Shown here piece after piece: positions 1 through 5,075 of a DNA stretch of 22,392 bases. The position numbers and the translations under genes are program-made. Below the pieces are notes generated by a model. It searched no databases. It was not told the DNA's origin and worked only from the letters and a program-made list of their open reading frames with translations. Source of the DNA: JBPOHE01 sp052035915 (lineage in GTDB: Bacteria; Pseudomonadota; Gammaproteobacteria; Chromatiales; Chromatiaceae); assembly GCA_052035915.1 (NCBI GenBank), contig JBPOHE010000117.1:1-22392 (forward strand), written 5' to 3'. Each line of letters opens with the position of its first letter. Within the stretch, counting starts at the first letter, position 1.

Positions 1-127
1 CCCGGCGGAACTGGAGGCGGTTGTCCTCAAGATCAACCAACGTCCACGGAAATGCCTCAACTACCGAGCCCCCTACGATGTCTTCGCCGACGCTCTCCGT
101 GGTGCACTTGTAACTTGAATCCGCCCC
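1..127 (+). mobile_element. Right end of an IS30-family insertion sequence (partial)
   Basis: The window opens inside an insertion sequence. The transposase reading frame stops at 118, and the next few bases (TTGAATCCGCC-like) resemble the IS30-family habit of ending the gene almost inside the terminal inverted repeat. From about 128 the sequence matches the inner arm of the attC site found again at 2618-2723, so the element end is placed at 119-127. The left end is outside the window, so the inverted repeat and target duplication cannot be confirmed. Confidence 0.6.
2..118 (+). CDS. IS30-family transposase, C-terminal 38 residues
   Basis: Open frame entering from outside the window and ending in TGA at 116-118. 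The residues read PAELEAVV, then INQRPRKCLNYRAPYDVF, then a short tail. The pattern N-x-RPRK-x-LNY-x-(T/A)P-x-(D/E)VF is the hallmark C-terminus of IS30-family DDE transposases. The catalytic core lies outside the window, so it cannot be said whether the enzyme is intact. It is the only plus-strand gene before position 15731. Confidence 0.8.
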   Translation, partial: PAELEAVVLKINQRPRKCLNYRAPYDVFADALRGALVT

Positions 128-218
128 AAGCTTCACTGGACCGGCGCTGCGCAACACAAAACGTCCGACGCGAAGGACCCGGCGCGCAGCGCTGGGTCCG
201 AGTGAGCGCACGTTAGCC
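128..218 (-). other. attC recombination site, truncated by the IS30 end
   Basis: Read on the minus strand, the site starts at GGCTAAC (212-218), which also supplies the hepT stop codon TAA. It continues through long imperfect inverted arms: GGACC-rich at 137-142 and GGGTCC at 194-199, with GCGCTGCGC pairing against GCGCGCAGCGC. Its arms match the complete site at 2618-2723 (AAG-x-TTCAC-x-GGACC on one side, GGTCCGAGTGA on the other). The expected distal GTTRRRY box is missing, replaced by the IS30 end. Confidence 0.6.
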
Positions 219-569
219 ATGTTCCGCGTTTAACCGCTGATGAATTTCAGTGATCTTGGTTAAAAGACGCGGGATTTCATCGATTACGATATTCCATACG
301 ATATCTATATTTACACCGAAATAGTTGTGTATTAGCCGGTCGCGTGCGCCGGCAATGGACTTCCATGGAATATCAGAATATTCGGCTCTTAGGCTGTCAG
401 AAAGTAGCTTGGTGGCTTCACCCATAATTTCGATATTTCTAATCACTGCATCTTGGGTTTTGGTATCCATCCTAAAGGCCGCATAGTCCATGCCTTTTGC
501 GTAAGAACCGATTCGCCGAATACTTTCAATAATGTCTTGCAATAACTCAATATCATTACGCTTAGACAT
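213..569 (-). CDS. hepT: HepT-type HEPN toxin (DUF86 family), 118 aa
   Basis: HEPN-fold RNase toxin of the HepT/MntA type II toxin-antitoxin family. The motif R-x4-H-x-Y is intact at R76, H81 and Y83 (RDRLIHNY) inside a mostly helical protein, and the length suits the family. The ATG at 569 is preferred: it has GAGAAG eight bases upstream, while the longer frame would need a TTG at 575. It overlaps the end of mntA by 8 bp, so the two are probably translationally coupled. In characterised pairs the antitoxin inactivates the toxin by adding AMP to the motif tyrosine; Y83 would be that residue here. The stop codon TAA lies within the attC box at 212-218, a typical cassette arrangement. Confidence 0.85.
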   Translation of the reverse strand: MSKRNDIELLQDIIESIRRIGSYAKGMDYAAFRMDTKTQDAVIRNIEIMGEATKLLSDSLRAEYSDIPWKSIAGARDRLIHNYFGVNIDIVWNIVIDEIPRLLTKITEIHQRLNAEHG

Positions 570-906
570 AAACAATACTTCTCTTTATGTCATCGGCGAT
601 TTTTGTGTTCCTGATATTTTCAATTCCGTCGGGCGTTAGAATATCCACCTTCCTATCAAAAAGCCGCTCAAAATACTCAGTAAGCTCAATAAATTTTAGT
701 CCAATTGGACCAGTAAACTCGATCACCAAATCAATATCACTATCCGTTCGATCGGCGTTTCTGGCAATAGAACCAAATATGCCGATTTTCTTAATGCCGT
801 ACTCTTTTGAAAGATACGGGTATCGCTCCCGTATTATTTCAACTGCCGCACTTAGTGTTGATGTCTTCAGGGATTTCTCTTCTCGGAGGCTAACGATAAA
901 ACTCAC
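562..906 (-). CDS. mntA: MntA-type nucleotidyltransferase antitoxin
   Basis: Minimal nucleotidyltransferase carrying an intact G-S-x10-D-x-D active site (GSIARN...DSDID), followed by a third acidic position in KVDILTP. It is the expected upstream partner of HepT and probably an AMP transferase acting on it. The start is unclear. The frame is open from a TTG at 954, but that part is read straight through the neighbouring attC site. The coordinate given uses a GTG at 906, still inside attC. A CTG at 870 has a good GAGAAGAG ribosome site six bases upstream and gives about 31 residues before the GS motif, as is usual in the family. No in-frame ATG is available. Confidence 0.8.
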   Translation of the reverse strand: MSFIVSLREEKSLKTSTLSAAVEIIRERYPYLSKEYGIKKIGIFGSIARNADRTDSDIDLVIEFTGPIGLKFIELTEYFERLFDRKVDILTPDGIENIRNTKIADDIKRSIVYV

Positions 907-947
907 CGGCGGAGCGAAGCGGACTCCAGTGCGGTGCAATGTTAGGC
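888..947 (-). other. attC recombination site between hicBA and mntA-hepT
   Basis: Sixty-base imperfect palindrome. On the minus strand it runs from GCCTAAC (941-947, matching RYYYAAC) to GTTAGCC (888-894, close to GTTRRRY). The inner arms contain CACTGGAGTCCGC and a partly complementary CGGAGCGAAGCGG, with unpaired positions as in real attC sites. It closes the hicBA cassette and begins the mntA-hepT cassette. Confidence 0.75.
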
Positions 948-966
948 TGGACAATACCCAAGAAAT

Positions 967-1000
967 GGCGGGTCACGCTGTCGCTAACCCGCCCTACGGT
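967..1000 (-). repeat. REP-type palindrome with GTAG foot, copy 1
   Basis: GGCGGGT (967-973) pairs with ACCCGCC (987-993) around a 13-base loop. On the minus strand the stem is preceded by CCGTAGG. A conserved GTAG at the 5' foot of a palindrome is characteristic of REP elements mobilised by RAYT (TnpA-REP) enzymes. The element lies between the hicA stop codon and the attC site of that cassette. Copies 2 (1545-1578) and 3 (16569-16595) share the foot, all on the same strand. Confidence 0.6.
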
Positions 1001-1001
1001 T

Positions 1002-1223
1002 CTAGGCATCGAAGGCATTGATGAACTCTTCCGGCGAAATGCCAGCTTGCTTGAGAAGACCAACCAATGTTCCGCTTTTCAGCTCACAATGATTAGGCAC
1101 CACGCAGCCGGAAGAACCACGGCGCATCATGATATGACTTCCACGCTGGCGAGTAACCACGAAACCCAGGCGTTCCAGGGTACGAACCACATCGGCACCC
1201 GACACGACCGGCAGCTTAGGCAT
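1002..1223 (-). CDS. hicA: HicA mRNA interferase toxin, 73 aa
   Basis: Small double-stranded-RNA-binding-fold toxin that cleaves mRNA during translation. The sequence shows the family pattern: an N-terminal helix (SGADVVRTLERLGF), then RQRGSHIMMRR with the catalytic histidine H30, and a C-terminal VPNHCELKSGTL followed by LLKQAGIS. The length is normal and no key residue is missing. Its ATG (1221-1223) overlaps the end of hicB by 8 bp and no strong ribosome site is visible, so translation probably depends on coupling to hicB. The TAG stop is followed within a few bases by a REP palindrome. Confidence 0.9.
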   Translation of the reverse strand: MPKLPVVSGADVVRTLERLGFVVTRQRGSHIMMRRGSSGCVVPNHCELKSGTLVGLLKQAGISPEEFINAFDA

Positions 1224-1422
1224 GCTCAGGTACTTGGAATGATGTCAGGAGGGGACGCCCCACAATCGAAAGAGGAAATTCTTCCAAATAAAGTTCCGTT
1301 GCCTCACGCAGATTCAGTAATGCCTCCTCGACGGTTTCACCTTGCGTAGTCGTACCCGTCTCGGGATTGAAGGCCACATAGCCCCCTTCCGGGGCTGGGG
1401 TTAAAACTGCTGAAAGTTCCAT
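1216..1422 (-). CDS. hicB: HicB antitoxin, short form, 68 aa
   Basis: Partial RNase H-fold antitoxin that binds and blocks HicA. Visible features are the strand LSAVLTPAPEGGYVAFNPETGTTTQG, then TVEEALLNLREATELYLEE, both typical of HicB. The ATG at 1422 is chosen because AGGAG lies seven bases upstream; the frame is open to 1482, but those codons lack a ribosome site. At 68 residues it has no room for the C-terminal helix-turn-helix or ribbon-helix-helix domain many HicB proteins use for autorepression. The operon may therefore be regulated differently from the classical one. The order is antitoxin then toxin. Confidence 0.87.
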   Translation of the reverse strand: MELSAVLTPAPEGGYVAFNPETGTTTQGETVEEALLNLREATELYLEEFPLSIVGRPLLTSFQVPEHA

Positions 1423-1457
1423 GTGCTTCTCCTGTGCCGGATGGGACATTGTACCCC

Positions 1458-1509
1458 GTCCGTAACATTTTGCTTGTTTCAATGATACGGCTTTGCGTCA
1501 AACGTTAGC
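1458..1509 (-). other. Possible degenerate attC site upstream of hicB
   Basis: On the minus strand CGCTAACGTTTG (1498-1509) faces CAAAATGTTACGG (1458-1470). TAACGTTTG pairs with CAAAATGTTA with one extra unpaired T, which fits attC architecture, but the inner arms match poorly. It sits where the attC of the 1573-1932 cassette is expected. Confidence 0.4.
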
Positions 1510-1532
1510 GATGGGGTTACAAACCCCGTCGC
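1508..1532. repeat. 11-bp perfect-arm hairpin with 3-base loop
   Basis: GCGATGGGGTT (1508-1518) pairs with AACCCCGTCGC (1522-1532) around the loop ACA, with a single G-T wobble. A related piece, ACCCCGTCC, lies at 1450-1459. It sits between the candidate attC and REP copy 2 and has no T-tract on either side, so a terminator role is unlikely. It is probably part of a dispersed repeat. Confidence 0.55.
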
Positions 1533-1544
1533 GCATTAGTACAT

Positions 1545-1578
1545 GCGTGCGATTACGCTACGCTAATCGCACCTACGG
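1545..1578 (-). repeat. REP-type palindrome with GTAG foot, copy 2
   Basis: GTGCGATTA (1547-1555) pairs with TAATCGCAC (1564-1572) around an 8-base loop. On the minus strand the stem follows CCGTAGG. This is the same architecture as copy 1, and both share a TAGCG...AGCGT core. The TAG of the foot (1573-1575) is also the stop codon of the membrane-protein gene to its right. Confidence 0.62.
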
Positions 1579-1932
1579 CCCTTTTTCTAGAACAGAAGCG
1601 TAATCATCAAAGTTAAAAAATATCGAGGAGCCTACTTTCGACAATACGCAGAGTTTTGACTTTGAATTTCTCGATAGTTCAGCAATGGTTGGAATAGCTT
1701 CCTCCTCATTTTTGAACCTTTTGGTAAAAAACCTATTTTTGTGCGTTTGATACAGCTTCCATGATAATAATAGTATGACGAAAAGGGACGCAATCCAGAC
1801 GTAGACAAATATGTAGTTTAGTTCGGTTCCTTGCCCAATTATGAACGGAGTTAGAAATGCGACTACAGAGCCGAGTAAAATTGCCGATAGGAAATCGACG
1901 CCGAATTTCATGAAATTTTCTTTGGCTTTCAT
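1573..1932 (-). CDS. Unrecognised small membrane protein (cassette gene), 119 aa
   Basis: No family is recognised. Two hydrophobic segments are visible, about residues 12-33 (FLSAILLGSVVAFLTPFII) and 40-58 (YIFVYVWIASLFVILLLSW). A basic stretch (KLYQTHKNRFFTKRFKNEE) follows, then a soluble C-terminal region of about 45 residues, so it is probably an inner-membrane protein with a cytoplasmic tail. The gene is AT-rich compared with the por and lut regions. The stop codon and the last residues (KGP) come from the foot of REP copy 2, so the original C-terminus may have been longer. The start is ATG at 1932 without a clear ribosome site; Met8 is an alternative. Confidence 0.6.
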   Translation of the reverse strand: MKAKENFMKFGVDFLSAILLGSVVAFLTPFIIGQGTELNYIFVYVWIASLFVILLLSWKLYQTHKNRFFTKRFKNEEEAIPTIAELSRNSKSKLCVLSKVGSSIFFNFDDYASVLEKGP

Positions 1933-1963
1933 TTCACGAGACGAAGATTGATGGTACCTTGTT

Positions 1964-2024
1964 TTCTAACGCAAAGCTCAGCGGGCGAGCGATAGCGAAG
2001 CTCCGCTGGAGCGTTGAGTTAGGC
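1964..2024 (-). other. attC recombination site
   Basis: On the minus strand it runs from GCCTAAC (2018-2024, RYYYAAC) to GTTAGAA (1964-1970). The inner arms pair well: GCTCAGCGG (1975-1983) matches GCTCCAGCGG on the opposite arm with one extra base, the type of unpaired base that gives attC its strand selectivity. Its first box touches the stop codon of the 2024-2578 gene. Confidence 0.8.
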
Positions 2025-2578
2025 TATTTGCCGTACGCTTCTTCATGGTTTCCGATTACGTCTTCTGGAGTTAAGGAATAGATTATTGAGAAATATTCAT
2101 CAATTATCTGTCTTGCAGAATCAGCTTCATCGGGGTCGCCGATTAATAAGTCCTTTGATTTTGGCACTTCACACCAAGGGCTGCGATTGGAGTTGACTGG
2201 CTGTCTTTTTCCTTGTTTTTCCATTTTTGAATCAGGCATCCTCACTTTGGCAAGCCTATCTTTTAATGGACGGAGTTTTGTCATAAATGCAGGTGAAAAG
2301 CAACTATTAGCTTGACACATTGTTCTGACAATCTCATACGCTCCCAAAGTCCATAGCCACATTAATATTCCAGCCCTCGTTACTTTGCCGTCATCATTAA
2401 TTTTCTCAGAAATACCTGAATCGAGTAATTCCAGAATTTCATCTGCAACACTAGCAAGCTGATTATTTCTAGTAGAACAAATGAACGAAAATGCCAACAA
2501 AGGCTCACGTTCCAAGCTCTGTTGATTTGTAGGATTAATTAATACTTCAAATATCCTCGAATACTTTACTTTTTCCAT
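2024..2578 (-). CDS. Unrecognised cassette protein, 184 aa
   Basis: No family is recognised. The protein appears soluble and mostly helical. It has a hydrophobic helix rich in Trp and Leu around residues 68-85 (AGILMWLWTLGAYEIVRTM), a charged and probably disordered middle (about 108-135), and an acidic C-terminal helix containing a DPDEADSARQIIDEYF segment. There is no signal peptide. The ATG at 2578 has GAGAA about seven bases upstream. The stop codon TAG abuts the attC box at 2018-2024. The gene is AT-rich like its cassette neighbours, which suggests acquisition from elsewhere. Confidence 0.6.
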   Translation of the reverse strand: MEKVKYSRIFEVLINPTNQQSLEREPLLAFSFICSTRNNQLASVADEILELLDSGISEKINDDGKVTRAGILMWLWTLGAYEIVRTMCQANSCFSPAFMTKLRPLKDRLAKVRMPDSKMEKQGKRQPVNSNRSPWCEVPKSKDLLIGDPDEADSARQIIDEYFSIIYSLTPEDVIGNHEEAYGK

Positions 2579-2617
2579 GCAGTTATTCTCATAATGACAG
2601 GCGGAAGTTTTGTTAAA

Positions 2618-2723
2618 GCCTAACGCTAAGGTTCACCGGACCCCCGCCGCGCCACAACTGAACTCTCCGTTACCGCAGAGCCCGCCGCGCGGCGAGGGGT
2701 CCGAGTGAAACCGCACGTTAGAT
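2618..2723 (-). other. attC recombination site, long form (106 bp)
   Basis: The best attC in the window. On the minus strand it runs from ATCTAAC (2717-2723, RYYYAAC) to GTTAGGC (2618-2624, GTTRRRY), both exact to consensus. The arms pair over a long distance: TTCACCGGACCCCCGCCGCGC matches TTCACTCGGACCCCTCGCCGCGC on the opposite arm with extra unpaired bases. Its sequence resembles the IS-truncated site at 128-218, suggesting the two cassettes share attC ancestry. Confidence 0.85.
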
Positions 2724-2726
2724 TTA

Positions 2727-3635
2727 TCACTTATACTCCCCGGTATTCAGTGCTCTTTGATATCTTTGTTTTGAATTATGGATGAGCTGTTCAATTTCTC
2801 TCCACGACTCACTCTTTTTAAATTGACTCTCAAATTTCAAATGCGTCTCAATTGGTTGATAGCCAAATTCATTAAGCAAGCAAATGGTTGACAAGATGTT
2901 GTTATAGTACACTCTAAACAAAAATGTAATTACGTCCCTATTCGCCTCTAACATTCCTTCAGATAGCCTTTTCTCGAGTTCATAGCTGTCATTACATACG
3001 ATGGTTTCACCCTCGTGTAAAAATAGCAAAATTCTTGTTGATTCATAAGATGGATGGGCGAGCCCGCATAGCACCGAATATAAATGAAGGAGTTCATCTT
3101 TATCATTGTCTATGGATTTAATGTAATCCGTCAGATTTTTTGCCTTATAACTTTGTGGGTAGCATTTTTCAACGCTGCTCTTTATCTTTGTGGCCTGAAT
3201 ATAGTGGAGCATTTCATTTTCTAACGCCTCATGATATGTAATTACCGATGACTTACCGTTAAGCTGCTCCCTGATTACAAAGAAATCATTCGCCAAGGTT
3301 AAAGGCACCTTGCTTAAGGTATAATAACTATCCCCACACGATTCTATCAATCCGCGCAAAGACGCGCAGAAGCCATAATAATTATTAACAGTTAAATCAA
3401 TCGCCTCAATCCATCTCAGCGTTTTGAATACAGATACTAGAACAATAATATGTGCTCTATATAGCATCTCCCGCCAGTATACGTTCCCCAATTCGCCTAC
3501 GTCACCTATCCTTTTGTACTCGTCATTGTTCATGAAGACATAACGCCATTCGTCTTTCGCCTTACGTAGTGTGTCAAGCGACTCATATACTTCGATCACA
3601 TCCGGCGACAAAAATTTCCTTATATTATCGATCAC
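2727..3635 (-). CDS. Unrecognised helical cassette protein, possibly DUF5677/HEPN-like, 302 aa
   Basis: No firm family assignment. The protein is almost entirely helical. Two patches resemble helical DUF5677-type proteins: SLRGLIESCGDSYYTL (about residues 92-107) and LYSVLCGLAHPSYEST (about 185-200), where an R-x3-E and an H-P-S could form an active or binding centre. That resemblance is from memory and weak. There is no signal peptide or membrane helix. The start is GTG at 3635 with GAGAA six bases upstream. Composition is AT-rich. The stop is four bases from the attC box at 2717-2723. Confidence 0.6.
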   Translation of the reverse strand: MIDNIRKFLSPDVIEVYESLDTLRKAKDEWRYVFMNNDEYKRIGDVGELGNVYWREMLYRAHIIVLVSVFKTLRWIEAIDLTVNNYYGFCASLRGLIESCGDSYYTLSKVPLTLANDFFVIREQLNGKSSVITYHEALENEMLHYIQATKIKSSVEKCYPQSYKAKNLTDYIKSIDNDKDELLHLYSVLCGLAHPSYESTRILLFLHEGETIVCNDSYELEKRLSEGMLEANRDVITFLFRVYYNNILSTICLLNEFGYQPIETHLKFESQFKKSESWREIEQLIHNSKQRYQRALNTGEYK

Positions 3636-3654
3636 AGCGGATTCTCTGTATTAA

Positions 3655-3735
3655 ATCTAACGTCGAGCTTGAGGGGCGCGGAAACAGGCGGCGAAGCCGG
3701 CTGTTGGAGCGTCCCTCTCGAAGCGCTTGTTGGGC
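3655..3735 (-). other. attC recombination site
   Basis: On the minus strand it runs from GCCCAAC (3729-3735, RYYYAAC) to GTTAGAT (3655-3661, GTTRRRY), both exact to consensus. The arms GTCGAGCTTGAGGGGCGC and the reverse complement of GCGTCCCTCTCGAAGCGC pair with small interruptions. It directly follows the stop codon of the 3737-4315 gene. Confidence 0.82.
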
Positions 3736-3736
3736 G

Positions 3737-4315
3737 TCACGGTACAATTTTTCCGTAGGTCAATTCGAATTCTGCCTTCGTAAATCGATAGGGGGCACTA
3801 CCATTCAACCAGCGTTGTAGTGGTTCCCCACGAGTTCCTGTAGCCCGTTCTGATTCGATCATTTCTAAGACCCCCTGCTGGAGTTGCTCACGAGAGGCTG
3901 GGCCTGGATACATATCAATAGCGACCAGCCAAACGCCTGCTTCTCTTGGGTCTCTCACGATCAGCACGTCATTTTCCCAAATGAGTTGCCCTGCAGCATT
4001 AAGATGCCCTGACTTCCGATACGCACCCATGAAGTCGGTCCTTTTCTTCTCTGCATCACTTTCAGAGCTCGCTCTCGCGACTATTAACCCCCATTCCTCT
4101 TGATCCAATAGGTCTTTTTCGTCCGGAGTTAGATGTGTTTCTTTGGCGCGGAAGTATGGCGAAACAAAGGTGAAGACTTTTTGGTAGGACTCCACGAGTC
4201 CGCCAAGTGCTGGTAGCAGCACGAAGGCAAGCAATAAAGGAATAGAAAGCCAAGATCGCCTGCCTTTGGTTGCCCAATTCCAAAAATAAACAAGCTTTTC
4301 CTCCCATGGTTTCAT
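3737..4315 (-). CDS. Unrecognised membrane-anchored cassette protein, 192 aa
   Basis: No family is recognised. The N-terminus is basic and aromatic (KPWEEKLVYFWNWATKGRR), followed by one hydrophobic segment at about residues 23-42 (LSIPLLLAFVLLPALGGLV). The remaining 150 residues look soluble, with a charged helix and a C-terminal mixed region (EVGVWLVAIDMYPGP-like strand, then RWLNGSAPYRFT). This suggests a single-pass protein with a large domain outside the cytoplasm, but the orientation is inference. The ATG at 4315 has GAGGA about seven bases upstream. It is the first cassette of the array in the direction of transcription. Confidence 0.6.
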   Translation of the reverse strand: MKPWEEKLVYFWNWATKGRRSWLSIPLLLAFVLLPALGGLVESYQKVFTFVSPYFRAKETHLTPDEKDLLDQEEWGLIVARASSESDAEKKRTDFMGAYRKSGHLNAAGQLIWENDVLIVRDPREAGVWLVAIDMYPGPASREQLQQGVLEMIESERATGTRGEPLQRWLNGSAPYRFTKAEFELTYGKIVP

Positions 4316-4348
4316 CGATATTCCTCAGTAACCACCAATTTCGGGGAC

Positions 4349-4355
4349 GCCCAAC
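4349..4355 (-). other. GTTGGGC box: start of the cassette array
   Basis: On the minus strand GTTGGGC matches the GTTRRRY crossover box, as found at an attI site or at the end of a preceding attC. No matching second box or palindromic arm is visible to its right, so this is taken as the upstream edge of the array, possibly a remnant attI. No integrase gene lies between here and 5076. Confidence 0.45.
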
Positions 4356-4389
4356 ATGCAATGGACAACATCTTCATCCTACCAAAAGC

Positions 4390-4489
4390 ATCTAAATTTA
4401 GATACAAGCATCTAGATTTAGATGCCAGGTATCTAAATCTAGATATCCATATTTAGATGTCCAGATATGGGTATCTAAATTTAGATACC
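4390..4489. repeat. Five phased palindromes, ATCTAAATTTAGAT type, 20-21 bp period
   Basis: Units at 4390-4403, 4410-4423, 4431-4444 and 4473-4486 are variants of the 14-base palindrome ATCTAAATTTAGAT. The last extends to the perfect 20-base palindrome GGTATCTAAATTTAGATACC at 4470-4489. Between them CCATAT (4447-4452) and ATATGG (4465-4470) form a degenerate fifth unit. The unit centres are 4396.5, 4416.5, 4437.5, 4458.5 and 4479.5, i.e. two helical turns apart. The cluster lies just upstream of the first cassette. This spacing suits cooperative protein binding on one DNA face (inference). Confidence 0.8.
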
Positions 4490-4524
4490 AACTCTTACTC
4501 CTATGGCTCTCCATCAGCAACCAC

Positions 4525-4568
4525 CTTGGAGTCCGACCCTAGCCCGGGAGGTCGCCGACAACTCCAAG
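4525..4568. other. Two-part inverted repeat in the gene-free boundary
   Basis: CTTGGAGT (4525-4532) pairs with ACTCCAAG (4561-4568), with an inner CGACC/GGTCG pairing near 4534-4553. It could fold in RNA from either strand. It lies upstream of the plus-strand terminator-like hairpin at 4702-4730, so both could belong to one non-coding transcript. No open frame with a ribosome site is seen. Confidence 0.35.
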
Positions 4569-4699
4569 ACGATATCGCAAACGTCGGACGCTTGCGAGTT
4601 CGACCGACATGAGGATGTTGTATTGAAGATGTGGAGCCGGGGAGTCCGATCAATTCAACGGCAACGGCTTGGATAACTTCGAGAGATCGGGTTTTGGCG

Positions 4700-4791
4700 T
4701 TCCGGGCATGGGGTGTTCAGCCCGGTTTTTCGTTCTTGTAGAAAGAACAATACCCCGTTAGAAATGGGTTACTGTTCTTGTTTTGAGAACA
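4700..4791 (+). repeat. Duplicated intergenic element, copy A
   Basis: Starts with TTCCGGGCATGGG (4700-4712), then the terminator-like hairpin, TTTCGTTCTT at 4728, AGAACAAT at 4744 and a second palindrome TGTTCT...AGAACA (4773-4791). Copy B at 18074-18165 has the first three blocks at exactly the same offsets (0, 28, 44) and the second palindrome one base closer. The palindromes GTTCT-N-AGAAC are centred at 4740 and 4782, with a weaker ACCC...GGGT between them at 4760.5, again about 21 bp apart. No coding function is seen. Confidence 0.7.
4702..4730 (+). terminator. Intrinsic-terminator-like hairpin on the plus strand, no upstream gene
   Basis: CCGGGC (4702-4707) pairs with GCCCGG (4720-4725) around a 12-base loop and is followed at once by TTTTT (4726-4730). 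This has the form of a rho-independent terminator for rightward transcription. All genes on both sides are on the minus strand, so no annotated transcript would use it. It is part of the duplicated element 4700-4791. Confidence 0.55.
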
Positions 4792-4895
4792 GAAAATGCT
4801 CGATTGGAGCCGATGCCCGGAACCTGGAAGTGCCCCAGGCTGGGCACCGCCCACCCGATTCGACTTGATTCCGGCTCTAGGAGCAGCCCTCCACT

Positions 4896-4995
4896 CCCCT
4901 CTCCCCTTCGCGGGAGAGGGGTTGGGGGTGAGGGTCGTGGTTTCCGAGACTTATCCCCTCACCCTGACCCTCTTCCCCATCCATTGGGGAGAGGG
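4896..4995. repeat. GC-rich double-hairpin repeat, copy 1
   Basis: First hairpin: CCCCTCTCCC (4896-4905) with GGGAGAGGGG (4912-4921), a perfect 10-bp stem. It is followed by a GTTGGGGGTGAGGG tail and a spacer containing GTGGTTTCC. Second hairpin: CCCTCTTCCCC (4968-4978) with GGGGAGAGGG (4986-4995). This pyrimidine/purine-strand palindrome type is common between genes in gammaproteobacteria. An inverted copy is at 9835-9936, so the two flank the por operon. Short open frames across it are artefacts. Confidence 0.7.
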
Positions 4996-5075
4996 AACTG
5001 AATGCTTATCTCTCGGAATGCTGGCCGTACCCGCCCGGCCTCTTTCTTACCGGTATCCTGGTAACTCTCCGCGGC

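Noticed and set aside
1002..1349. 136-codon plus-strand frame (939-1349) opposite hicA and hicB
   Set aside because: Clear HicA and HicB motifs on the minus strand with overlapping genes; the plus frame crosses an attC site.
4390..4489. CRISPR array
   Set aside because: The repeated unit is a 14-base palindrome with 6-7-base gaps, far shorter than CRISPR repeats and spacers, and no cas genes are nearby.
4356..5075. Integron integrase gene
   Set aside because: All frames in this stretch were considered; none is long enough or shows tyrosine-recombinase motifs.
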